Shown: in pieces, positions 1 to 7,200 of the stretch
Position numbering within the stretch: the first letter of the stretch is position 1
Layout of the letters: each line of letters opens with the position of its first letter
Notes under the pieces: generated by a model
Database searches by the model: none
What the model was told of the DNA's origin: nothing
Seen by the model: only the letters and a program-made list of their open reading frames with translations
Assembly: GCA_025351615.1 (NCBI GenBank)
Contig: JANXVP010000098.1
Span: forward strand, 1 to 12,976
Direction: 5' to 3'
DNA from: Ramlibacter sp.
GTDB taxonomy: Bacteria; Pseudomonadota; Gammaproteobacteria; Burkholderiales; Burkholderiaceae_C
Length of the DNA stretch: 12,976 nt
Translations under genes and position numbers: made by a program

Positions 1-618
1 TCGCACAGCCTGTACCACGTGCGCCAGCTGTGCGACGCCGCGCTCTGGCTCGACAACGGCACCCAGCGCGCGTGGGGACCGACCGAGCGCGTGCTCTCCG
101 CCTATGAATCGCATGTCCGCGAACAGAACCAGCAGGGCGACGTGGTTCCGCGCAGGGCCGGCAGCAGCGATGAAGAAAAGATTCCGGGCCGGCAGCCGGC
201 CAACCTTGGATCGGAACGCCGCGGAGCCATCCTGTCGGTCAACGTGGCGGACCTGGGAGCCGGGCAACCGCCCCTGTTGCCTGGCCCTGACCTGAAGGTG
301 GAGCTGGTTGCCCGGCTCTCCGACGACGAGCAGCCGCACATGGGGGTAATGCTGGAGCAGGCGCATGGCGTGGGCATCACGGTCGCCGCAACCCATGCCG
401 ATCGCACCGCGCCCGTGCGGGGCGCCGATGGCCTGTGGCGGGCCACCGTGACCTTTCCCGACCTGCCGCTTCATTCCGGCGAATATGTGCTGAGCGCCTA
501 CCTTGCGGATTCCAAGGGGCTGGTGATCTACGACGAGTGGCACCACTGCACCTATTTCGGCTGGGAGGTTCCCAGCCTGGTGCCAGGCCTGGTCAAACTG
601 CCGCACCGCTGGAGCTGA
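1..618 (+). CDS. wzt: Wzt-type polysaccharide ABC transporter ATP-binding protein, C-terminal part
   Basis: This is the 3' end of a gene that begins left of the window; 205 residues are visible, read in frame from base 1. The first residues (SHSLYHV) fit the switch-histidine (H-loop) region of an ABC ATPase, with His at visible residue 2, followed by the usual end of the nucleotide-binding domain (LWLDNG, then a helix ending SAYESHV). After a polar linker (about 41-74), residues about 75-205 form a beta-rich domain matching the Wzt C-terminal carbohydrate-binding domain, ending with the typical GLVKLPHRW. In the known family such proteins power export of lipid-linked O-antigen with the permease Wzm, and the extra domain recognises the modified non-reducing end of the chain. 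The Walker A, Walker B and signature motifs lie outside the window. The next gene starts 10 bases downstream, suggesting one operon. The family is clear; the substrate is unknown. Confidence 0.9.
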   Translation, partial: SHSLYHVRQLCDAALWLDNGTQRAWGPTERVLSAYESHVREQNQQGDVVPRRAGSSDEEKIPGRQPANLGSERRGAILSVNVADLGAGQPPLLPGPDLKVELVARLSDDEQPHMGVMLEQAHGVGITVAATHADRTAPVRGADGLWRATVTFPDLPLHSGEYVLSAYLADSKGLVIYDEWHHCTYFGWEVPSLVPGLVKLPHRWS

Positions 619-628
619 GGCGGGCTGC

Positions 629-1555
629 ATGTCCTCGCCAAGCAACCGCCTGCGAACGGAGAGCCGCGACCTGATGGAACTGGTCGTGTTGCCGGGCCTG
701 GCGGCCCTGCTGCCGTGGCGCATCGGCTTTCGGCTTCTGCGGCGGTTGTGCGAGTTGTTGCATCCCTATGCCGATGCTGTCGACAGCGCATCGAGGCACG
801 CCGCAGCCCGGGGCTGGGTCGGCGATGCGACCCACTGGTCGCGCGTTCGACGGCTCGTGACGTTGATCGACCACGCTGACCTTTACCTGTCGAGAACGCG
901 ATCCGATGCATGGCTGCGGCGACACGTGGATGTCGAGGGCAACTGGCCCGCGCCGGGCCAGCCGGGCATCATTTTCACTTTTCATTGGGGCGCGGGCATG
1001 TGGGGCCTGCGCCATGCGAAGGCGTCGGGGCTGCAGGCGCACGCCCTGGTTGCGCCCCTGGACGGCGCGCAGTTCGCCGGGCGCCGCGTCCTGCACGCCT
1101 ACGCCCGGGCGCGCACCGCGGAGGTCGCAAGGGCCTTGCAGAGCCCGACGCTGGACACCTCTTCGAGCCTGCGACCGGTGTTGCAGACGCTGCGGCGGGG
1201 CGAACAGGTCGTCGCCGCTGTGGATGTGCCGTCCGACCAGGTCAGCGCCAGCGCAGAGGTGAGGCTGCTTGGATTGGCGGCCCAGGTTCCGCGCGGGCTG
1301 TTCCGGCTGGCGGTGAACCAACGGGTTCCCGTCACTGTGTATCTGACCGGCATCGACGTCGGCACGGGTCGCCGCTCGCTGCGGATCCACCAACTCGGCG
1401 TCCGGGACAACGTGGAGCTGCTGGCTGCAGAGGTGTTTGCGTTTCTGGATTCGGCGATCCGCGAGGACCCGCCGTCCTGGCATTTCTGGGGCGAGGCGGA
1501 TCGTATCTTCGTGCGCCCGTCGGGGGCATCGCTTGCTCAGGGACCCGATCGGTAA
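629..1555 (+). CDS. LpxL/HtrB-like lysophospholipid acyltransferase-fold protein
   Basis: A 308-residue protein with the layout of the LpxL/HtrB (lysophospholipid acyltransferase) family. A hydrophobic N-terminal stretch (about 17-45) is followed by FTFHWGAGMWG (116-126) at the place of the catalytic block. Then come GEQVVAAVDVPSDQ (191-204), the block-III-like LLGLAAQVPRG (213-223), VPVTVYLTG (233-241), and a C-terminal HFWGEADRIF (285-294) like the end of LpxL proteins. The usual HX4(D/E) motif is incomplete: His119 is present but the residue five positions later is Met124, not an acid. It may be a divergent acyltransferase acting on a glycan or lipid, or a catalytically altered relative. 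The ATG at 629 is preceded by GAGG overlapping the wzt stop codon, with about 8 bases of spacing. Its last 19 bases overlap the end of the convergent gene on the minus strand. Confidence 0.72.
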   Translation: MSSPSNRLRTESRDLMELVVLPGLAALLPWRIGFRLLRRLCELLHPYADAVDSASRHAAARGWVGDATHWSRVRRLVTLIDHADLYLSRTRSDAWLRRHVDVEGNWPAPGQPGIIFTFHWGAGMWGLRHAKASGLQAHALVAPLDGAQFAGRRVLHAYARARTAEVARALQSPTLDTSSSLRPVLQTLRRGEQVVAAVDVPSDQVSASAEVRLLGLAAQVPRGLFRLAVNQRVPVTVYLTGIDVGTGRRSLRIHQLGVRDNVELLAAEVFAFLDSAIREDPPSWHFWGEADRIFVRPSGASLAQGPDR

Positions 1556-2994
1556 AGCTCGGGCAAGTCGTACCGCAGATTGGCCATCGTGCTGAAGGTC
1601 ACAGCGAAGAACACTCCGGCGCCCAGGACCAGCACCAGCAGCACGGCGCGCCCATGCTGCCTGAAGTTCTGCTTGAGCTGCGCCGCATCGAAATGCATGG
1701 CGAGGACGTAATAAGCCAGCAGATGCACCGGCAGAAAGAACCGTGTTTCGATGGCTCCCGGGACGATTGCGGCGACAGGGAGCGCCAGCACGGCCAGTGC
1801 CATCGGCCAGGAAGCCGGAACCGGCCAGAGGTCGTTTCCGGTTGCCTGCCCGGATCGTGGGCGAATCGTCACCAGCACCCACACAGCCAGCGCGAGAACC
1901 AGGAAATTCAGCAGTGCCGTGCTGTTTCTGCGGGGCGAAAGCTTGTGCGTATAAACCAGGCCGTCCCGCACATCGAGACCGTTGATGATGTGGCGGGTGT
2001 ACAGGCCCAGGAAATTCAGCGGGTGCTGCACCACCACCTTGAAGTAATAGGGAATGGAGAAGAGATCGCCCCGGCCGGCCACCTGATCGAACAGCCGTGC
2101 TCCCGCCGGATCGAAGTAGTACAGCTGCGCGCCGAGCGCTTCCCCTTGCACCGCCGTCTCGTACCTCTGCAAGGTCATGCCCCACGCGAGCTGGGTGGCG
2201 AATAGGCTCTTGCTGTGGATGACGGACTGAACCGCCAGGCTGTTGATGCCCTGGGTTCGCTTGTTGACGGCAAGCTGGGGCAAGGACACCGCGATGAGAC
2301 CGGCAGCGAACGCGAGCAAGCCAAGCCAGCGGGGGAAAGACGCCTTGACCCAGGGGCCGCGCACTGTCCACAGCACCAGCAGTCCTAGCGGAATGCCGGC
2401 AAACAGGTAGATGGTGCGGGTGTTGTAGGCCGCGCCCATGAGCAGGCCGGCTGCAAACAGCGCGCCGATGAACTGCCTTCTGGATGCCGTCGGCTTGAGC
2501 GCGCGCAGGGTGCACATCAGAGCCGCGAAGGCCATCAGCATGGCGGGCAGGTCACTCAGCACGTAGAGCAGGAGGCCGGGGAACAGGGTTGCCAGCAGCA
2601 GCACTGGGACTAGTCTGCGGACCAGGGAGATCCTGCCGCCGAAAGCCTCCCGGAAAGCAGCCGGCACCAGCGTCGTCAGGAGCACGCCGTAGATCAGGGA
2701 CATCCCGCCGCGGTAGGTCAGGGCCGGATCTGGCGAGATCGAGCAGACATAGTTCAGCGGCAGCAGCAGGAACGGAAAGACGTAACCCCGCGAGCTGGGT
2801 AAATGGCCGAGGTTTTGCAACGTTGCCAACGCCCAGTACTGCCCCGAATCGAAGTGATGGGTCACGAAGCTGAAGGACTCGTGCATCGCCATCAGCAATC
2901 CGGTGGCGATCACGATGGCCAGGGGAACCTGGTACCGGTCCAGAAGCTGCGCCAGTCGGCCCGATGAGGCCGTGCGGTGAACGAACATGGTCAC
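1537..2994 (-). CDS. Polytopic membrane protein, GT-C/GT39-like glycosyltransferase
   Basis: A 485-residue integral membrane protein with about 11-12 hydrophobic helices (for example about 24-38, 71-86, 97-114, 127-146, 149-163, 175-190, 194-211, 223-242, 359-377, 396-413, 420-434, 449-467). The first loop after helix 1 holds HHFDSGQYW (46-54); an acidic residue in this loop is typical of GT-C enzymes (ArnT/PMT-like), which use polyprenyl-phosphate sugars on the periplasmic side. A longer loop (about 243-355) is probably periplasmic. The GTG at 2994 overlaps the stop of the upstream gene as GTGA; an ATG at 2988, two codons in, is an alternative start. Either places it in one transcript with the large glycosyltransferase. 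Its 3' end overlaps the convergent plus-strand gene by 19 bases. Transfer of a side-branch sugar is a reasonable inference, but it could be another membrane protein of the locus. Confidence 0.7.
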   Translation of the reverse strand: MTMFVHRTASSGRLAQLLDRYQVPLAIVIATGLLMAMHESFSFVTHHFDSGQYWALATLQNLGHLPSSRGYVFPFLLLPLNYVCSISPDPALTYRGGMSLIYGVLLTTLVPAAFREAFGGRISLVRRLVPVLLLATLFPGLLLYVLSDLPAMLMAFAALMCTLRALKPTASRRQFIGALFAAGLLMGAAYNTRTIYLFAGIPLGLLVLWTVRGPWVKASFPRWLGLLAFAAGLIAVSLPQLAVNKRTQGINSLAVQSVIHSKSLFATQLAWGMTLQRYETAVQGEALGAQLYYFDPAGARLFDQVAGRGDLFSIPYYFKVVVQHPLNFLGLYTRHIINGLDVRDGLVYTHKLSPRRNSTALLNFLVLALAVWVLVTIRPRSGQATGNDLWPVPASWPMALAVLALPVAAIVPGAIETRFFLPVHLLAYYVLAMHFDAAQLKQNFRQHGRAVLLVLVLGAGVFFAVTFSTMANLRYDLPELYRSGP

Positions 2995-5900
2995 GCGCGC
3001 AACCAGCTCTTGACGCGGGTTTGCAGGCGCAGCGGGAGCGCCCTGGCAACCAGCCTCAGGAGAGGAGCCGCGCGCAAGCGGACCAGTGCGCTCAGCGCCC
3101 AGCCTTTCAGGCGCCGACGCTGCTGCTGCACTCCCTGCCCCTGCCGCATGCCCTGCGCATCCAGCAAAGCGCGGGACAAGGGCGCCGCGGGCGCCGCCGG
3201 CCCGATGCGACGCAGGTAGTCGTCCTCATAAGACCAAAGACCGATCTGGACGTCGGTTGTTGCATCCGCGACCTGCCACTGCGGCGGCGGCGACAAGCCC
3301 GGGGCGAAGTTCTTCTGGCGCACCTCGTTGAAGAATGCCAGCCAGTCGGCGGCCGCGGTGTCCCAGGGCATCACCCAGCTCCAGCGGCGGCCGTTCAGTC
3401 GCTCCGGAAACGACCCGATGTCGGGCGCCACCACCGGAAGACCCGCAGCCAGTGCGGCGCTGAGCGTGTAGCTGTAGGTTTCCGGCCAGAGCGCGGGGAA
3501 CCAGATCAGGTCGGGTTTGAGCCAGTCCAGCAATCGGGGAAGTTCGCGTTCGTCATAGGCGCCATGGACGGTCAAGGCAGCCCGGGGTTGTTTCTTGAGG
3601 TCGCGGTAAGCGAAGCCGACGAGGTGAAATTCCAGTGGCGCGCCAGCCGTTGCGGCCAGGGTCGCGACATCCTCCAGGAGATCGGCGCCCTTGATGCGGC
3701 TGAGCGCGCCGAGGACCACCACCTTCAGCGCGGCGCCAGGCTTGCGTCGGGCAACGGAGGGCGCAGGCATTTGTGTCAGGGAATTCAGGTCTGTGTGCGG
3801 TGCGAACCTGACGTCCGCATCGGGCCACATGCGCACATAGCGCCTTGCGGTGTCGCGGCTTGGCGCCAGCACATGGCGTGCTTGCGCCAGGAAACTGCCA
3901 TGGCGTTCGCGCCAATGCGCTGTCTCTTCGCCACCGGCAGCCGGCGTGCCCTGGAGGCAGCGCCTGCAGGAGCCGTCGCCTTGCTCGCCGCAGTAGCGAT
4001 CCGTGCTGTCGGTCAGGGAGATATTGGGGCACATGCTGTAGAAGTCATGGGCCGTGAAGTCCCATCGCAGGCCCAGCAGCTCGCCCAGGCGCAGGGTTTC
4101 TTCGCGGTGGCCCAGCACATGGTGGTAGTGCAGGTGGACCACACCCAGCCCGCGCAGGACGTCTAGCAGCGACTGCCAGTCCCCGGGCAGCGCGAACTCC
4201 AGCTGGAAGCCGGCGCCGGGCTCGAGCAGGTCGAGACGCAAGCCCGCGCCAGGAACCGGGGTGAGCGAGAAAAAGACTGCCCGCAGATGCAGATGACGCG
4301 CCAGTTCACCGACATGGCGCAGCGTCCCGCCACTGCGGTCGTGCAGCACCGCCAGCACGCTTGGCAGGCCCCTGGCGCGGATGCGGGCAACGTCCACCGC
4401 AAGCCGCGCACTGCGGGCCGGATCCGCCGCCACGAAGTTGTGCACGATGCCGTCGTAGCTCGGGTGCATCCGGCGCAGCTTTTCGACCGCTTCCCGCTCG
4501 CGGGCGCTCTTGCTGTCGCCGAAGCTCACGCCGCCGGTATGGAGCACGAAGGTGTCCAGGGCATGCAGGTTGCGCCAGCCCGCTTCGGCCGCACGCCGGC
4601 AGAAATCGTTTTCTTCGCCGTAGCCCTTGCCGAAGCTCTTCACGTCGAACAGGCCGACCGCGTTGAGGCAGTCGCGGCGGATGTACATGCAAAAGCCAAC
4701 GCCGGTTGGCACGTCGACCACCAGGCCCGCGTTGGTGGCGGCAAACAGCGCGTCCAGGCCGGCGGTGTCGGTGTGCGGCGGCAACGCGTTCGGCTCGCAA
4801 AAGCGCGGATAGCTGCAGATCGTCGCGTTGTTCGAGAACGGGGTGACCGAAGCCACGCGCGCATCGCTGTACGCGGCGCGCCGCAGCCGGTCTAGCCAGT
4901 CGTTGGCCACTTCGGTGTCGCTGTTTAGCAGCAGCACGTCGTGCTGGTCGCTGAGGGCCATGCCGCGATTGACCGTCGCGACGAAACCGAGGTTCTCTTC
5001 GTTTTCCAGCAGCACGATGCGGCTGTCCCGGCTGCTGATCTCGCGCAGCCATGCGGTAACCTCCGGCTCGGGGCTGGCGTCATTGAGCACCACCAGTCGC
5101 CAGGGTGTCGAACACCGGCTGGCGAGCACGGATTCGATGCACAGCCGCGTATCTTCCAGGCCGCGGTACACCGGGACGATCACGTCCACCGGACCGGGCC
5201 GTGGCTCGACGGGCTGCGCGGTCGGCAGGTCCGGCGCTGGCGCCGACGGCCGCTTTCCCAGTATTTGTTCGAGCCGCATCTTGGCGCGCACCAGCGGCCG
5301 TGTCGCGCGGAACACCGTGGAGTTTTCGATCCATCGGAGGTGGTTGGCCAGTGCCTCGTACATTTCTGAAAGATGGGTCTGGTTGGTGTGCAGCGCGAGC
5401 TTTTCCCGCACCAGCAGATCCTTCTCGTCGCCCAGCCGCTTGTTCTGCCGATGGACCAGGCGCAGCTGCTCCGCCAGTTCAGTCCGGCGCTGGTCGAGCG
5501 CTTTCAGGTGCGCCTGTTCCAGCAGGATCGCCGCATGCGCCTGGTCTGCCTCCTCGCGGGCCTGCAGTCGCGCGGCGGCGGCTTCGTTGCGAGCCTGTTC
5601 GGCTTCACGGCGAGCCTGTTGCGTTTCGGACCAGGCCGCCTGGGCTTCCGCCCGTGCCCGCTCGCGCGCCTGTTCCCCGGCCTGCGCCGTTTCCAGGCGC
5701 ATGCGTTCCATTTTCTGCTCCAGCGGCTGGACTGCCTCGGCCAGTGCCATGTAATCCGCGGACATCGGCCAGCCCATCTCGACCTCGAGGATTGCCTGTG
5801 ACGGACCGGCGAAAGCCTGCAAGGCGGCCGCCGGGATGGGCAGCACCATCCGCGGGTCGTCCCCATGCAACAGAATCAGCGCAGCCGACGCCGGCCACGG

Positions 5901-6932
5901 CGCGCGCAGCAGCATGTCCTTGTGCTCGGAGGCTTCGAGAGCCGCCAGGCCATCGGTCTCGCAGCGCCACTGCCACGCGACAGCGTCGCCCGCCAGCAAG
6001 GTGATGCGATGCAGGTGCACGAAGCCCGGGCGGTCCGCGGGGTCGAAGCGCAAGCCGGTCGGGACAGTTCCATCCTGCGGCAGCAGGAAGCGCAGAACCT
6101 GCCGCTCCTTGCCGATCTCGCCGGCCAGGACAAGTTTATTCCGCTCCAGGAAGCCGTCCTCGGTTCCGACGTACAGCTGCGCGGAGAACAGGGCGGCGGC
6201 GGGCGCGCTCGCCGCCGATGCAAGCGTCACGCCCGTGCCCGTCAGCGGGCGGGCGGCGGCGACCAGCTGGTAGGTGCCGGCGTCGGGGAGGGCAAGAAGA
6301 TAGCGCGCCACCTGGGCCGGCAAGCGGTCGAACGCACCATTGAATTCGGACTCGGTCAGTGGCCGCTCGACCGGCTCCACAGTCTCGACCGCCCAGCCCT
6401 GGTCCGCAAGAAACTGCAGCAGCGATCGGCGGGTGAAAAATCGCAGGTGCGTGCGATCGAGCAGCCCTTCGTCGCGGTAGGTGAAATCACCTTGCAGCAG
6501 TTCGGCAACCAGTCCGCTGTAGGCGGCGTTCGGCACCGAAATCAACACCCGCCCCCCAGGCGCGAGCAGCTCGCGACAGGCCTGCAAGGCCGTCTGCGGC
6601 CGGCTCAGGTGTTCCAGCACGTCGGCGCAGACAATGAAGTCGTACTGGCAATCCTGGAAAGCCGAGGTCCATCCCGCTTGCTCCAGATTGGCCACCTCGA
6701 CGCGACGGTAATGGGGCCGCGCGATTGCCGCTTCCTGCGCGTTGATCGTGATGCCGTCGACTGTGCAGCCCGCCTTGTCGCGCAGGTGCTCGCCGAGTGC
6801 GCCGCTGCCCGTCCCAAGGTCCAGCACCCGGCTGCCCGGCCTGACCATGCCGGCCAGCACGGACAGCGACGTCCGCTCGCCCTGCGCGATCGAACGCAGA
6901 TAAACGTGGAGGTCCCTGGTGGCGTCCGTCAT
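2991..6932 (-). CDS. Fusion protein: SAM methyltransferase, coiled coil, GT2 and GT4-like glycosyltransferases
   Basis: A 1313-residue multidomain protein. Residues 1-230 are a class I SAM methyltransferase (VLDLGTGSG at 37-45; ADVLEHL at 103-109; LLAPGGRVLISVP at 122-134). Residues about 245-390 are a beta-rich segment of unknown role. Residues about 395-535 are a charged, Ala/Glu/Arg-rich region predicted as a coiled coil, followed by the linker ENSTVFRATRPL (536-547) seen in many multidomain glycosyltransferases. Residues about 580-805 are a GT2 domain (VDVIVPVYRG; LLLNSDTEV at 667-675; GYGEENDFCRR at 770-780). Residues about 855-1245 are a GT4-like domain ending in PETYSYTLSAALAAG (1150-1164) and PDIGSFPERL (1170-1179). 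The C-terminus is basic. The start at 6932 is chosen because MTDATRD begins the methyltransferase domain and its ATG overlaps the preceding stop as ATGA; a start at 7118 would add residues that lie over a different gene remnant. The protein is probably cytoplasmic or membrane-associated and acts in surface-glycan assembly; sugars and methyl acceptor are unknown. Confidence 0.9.
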   Translation of the reverse strand: MTDATRDLHVYLRSIAQGERTSLSVLAGMVRPGSRVLDLGTGSGALGEHLRDKAGCTVDGITINAQEAAIARPHYRRVEVANLEQAGWTSAFQDCQYDFIVCADVLEHLSRPQTALQACRELLAPGGRVLISVPNAAYSGLVAELLQGDFTYRDEGLLDRTHLRFFTRRSLLQFLADQGWAVETVEPVERPLTESEFNGAFDRLPAQVARYLLALPDAGTYQLVAAARPLTGTGVTLASAASAPAAALFSAQLYVGTEDGFLERNKLVLAGEIGKERQVLRFLLPQDGTVPTGLRFDPADRPGFVHLHRITLLAGDAVAWQWRCETDGLAALEASEHKDMLLRAPWPASAALILLHGDDPRMVLPIPAAALQAFAGPSQAILEVEMGWPMSADYMALAEAVQPLEQKMERMRLETAQAGEQARERARAEAQAAWSETQQARREAEQARNEAAAARLQAREEADQAHAAILLEQAHLKALDQRRTELAEQLRLVHRQNKRLGDEKDLLVREKLALHTNQTHLSEMYEALANHLRWIENSTVFRATRPLVRAKMRLEQILGKRPSAPAPDLPTAQPVEPRPGPVDVIVPVYRGLEDTRLCIESVLASRCSTPWRLVVLNDASPEPEVTAWLREISSRDSRIVLLENEENLGFVATVNRGMALSDQHDVLLLNSDTEVANDWLDRLRRAAYSDARVASVTPFSNNATICSYPRFCEPNALPPHTDTAGLDALFAATNAGLVVDVPTGVGFCMYIRRDCLNAVGLFDVKSFGKGYGEENDFCRRAAEAGWRNLHALDTFVLHTGGVSFGDSKSAREREAVEKLRRMHPSYDGIVHNFVAADPARSARLAVDVARIRARGLPSVLAVLHDRSGGTLRHVGELARHLHLRAVFFSLTPVPGAGLRLDLLEPGAGFQLEFALPGDWQSLLDVLRGLGVVHLHYHHVLGHREETLRLGELLGLRWDFTAHDFYSMCPNISLTDSTDRYCGEQGDGSCRRCLQGTPAAGGEETAHWRERHGSFLAQARHVLAPSRDTARRYVRMWPDADVRFAPHTDLNSLTQMPAPSVARRKPGAALKVVVLGALSRIKGADLLEDVATLAATAGAPLEFHLVGFAYRDLKKQPRAALTVHGAYDERELPRLLDWLKPDLIWFPALWPETYSYTLSAALAAGLPVVAPDIGSFPERLNGRRWSWVMPWDTAAADWLAFFNEVRQKNFAPGLSPPPQWQVADATTDVQIGLWSYEDDYLRRIGPAAPAAPLSRALLDAQGMRQGQGVQQQRRRLKGWALSALVRLRAAPLLRLVARALPLRLQTRVKSWLRA

Positions 6933-7171
6933 GCGGCTCGGGTCCCAGCCCGAGCAGTGAACCCAGGAATGGCGTATTGCTTGACGGCCCATTGACGGCA
7001 GGCCCGATAAAAAAGGTGGTAACGTGCGTCCCGCCCGGTGCCGCTCCAGCTTGCCGCGCCGCTGGGGTCGGTCAGGGCGTCGGCGCTGACCGCCGGCTGA
7101 TTGCTGGAGGCCGGCCATTGCACGAAGAAGGACGACCCGGTCAAGCCGTTACCCCCGGTCACTAGAATCAT
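6929..7171 (-). pseudogene. rmlB: Remnant of an rmlB-like dTDP-glucose 4,6-dehydratase (N-terminal fragment)
   Basis: An 80-codon frame whose first 34 residues read like the start of RmlB: MILVTGGNGLTGSSF carries the GxxGxxG NAD-binding motif, and FVQWPASSNQPAV and ADALT fit the next strand and loop. RmlB is normally about 350 residues, so most of the enzyme is gone. After ADALT (about 7070) the similarity stops in this frame. GKLERH, which fits the same family position, appears in another frame at 7038-7055, and DARYHLFYRA then returns in the first frame (7001-7030). This looks like a pair of compensating indels. The rest of the frame is not recognisable. Its TGA overlaps the ATG of the methyltransferase/glycosyltransferase gene (ATGA, 6929-6932), so its translation could still feed that gene by coupling. 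The N-terminal resemblance is clear; the frameshift reading is inference. Confidence 0.7.
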
Positions 7172-7200
7172 GATTTACGCGTTTTCCGAAATTTTTCTTT
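7166..7200. promoter_or_regulatory. AT-rich divergent spacer, possible promoter region
   Basis: A short AT-rich island in otherwise GC-rich DNA, lying between the divergent starts of the rmlB remnant (7171, minus) and the GT2 gene (7199, plus). It contains runs such as GTTTTCC and AAATTTTTCTTT. It is the only obvious non-coding place between the two divergent gene groups, so it may hold promoters for one or both. No convincing -35/-10 pair could be assigned on either strand. Confidence 0.3.

Noticed and set aside
1537..1555. Sought a terminator between the convergent genes here
   Set aside because: The two coding regions overlap by 19 bases and no hairpin with a T-tract is visible.
910..2205. 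431-codon open frame on the plus strand
   Set aside because: It spans two convergent real genes in the wrong frames, with low-complexity composition and no recognisable domain.
593..2515. 640-codon open frame on the minus strand
   Set aside because: It lies across the acyltransferase-like gene and most of the membrane-protein gene in another frame, and its protein is Arg/Pro/Ala-rich without family motifs. It is a shadow of GC-rich coding DNA.
2964..4166. 400-codon open frame on the plus strand
   Set aside because: It is antisense to the GT4-like end of the fusion protein, which has clear motifs; this frame has none.
6933..7118. 62-residue N-terminal extension of the fusion protein (start at 7118)
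   Set aside because: The extension lies over the rmlB-like remnant, is basic and motif-free, and the methyltransferase domain begins naturally at the ATG at 6932.
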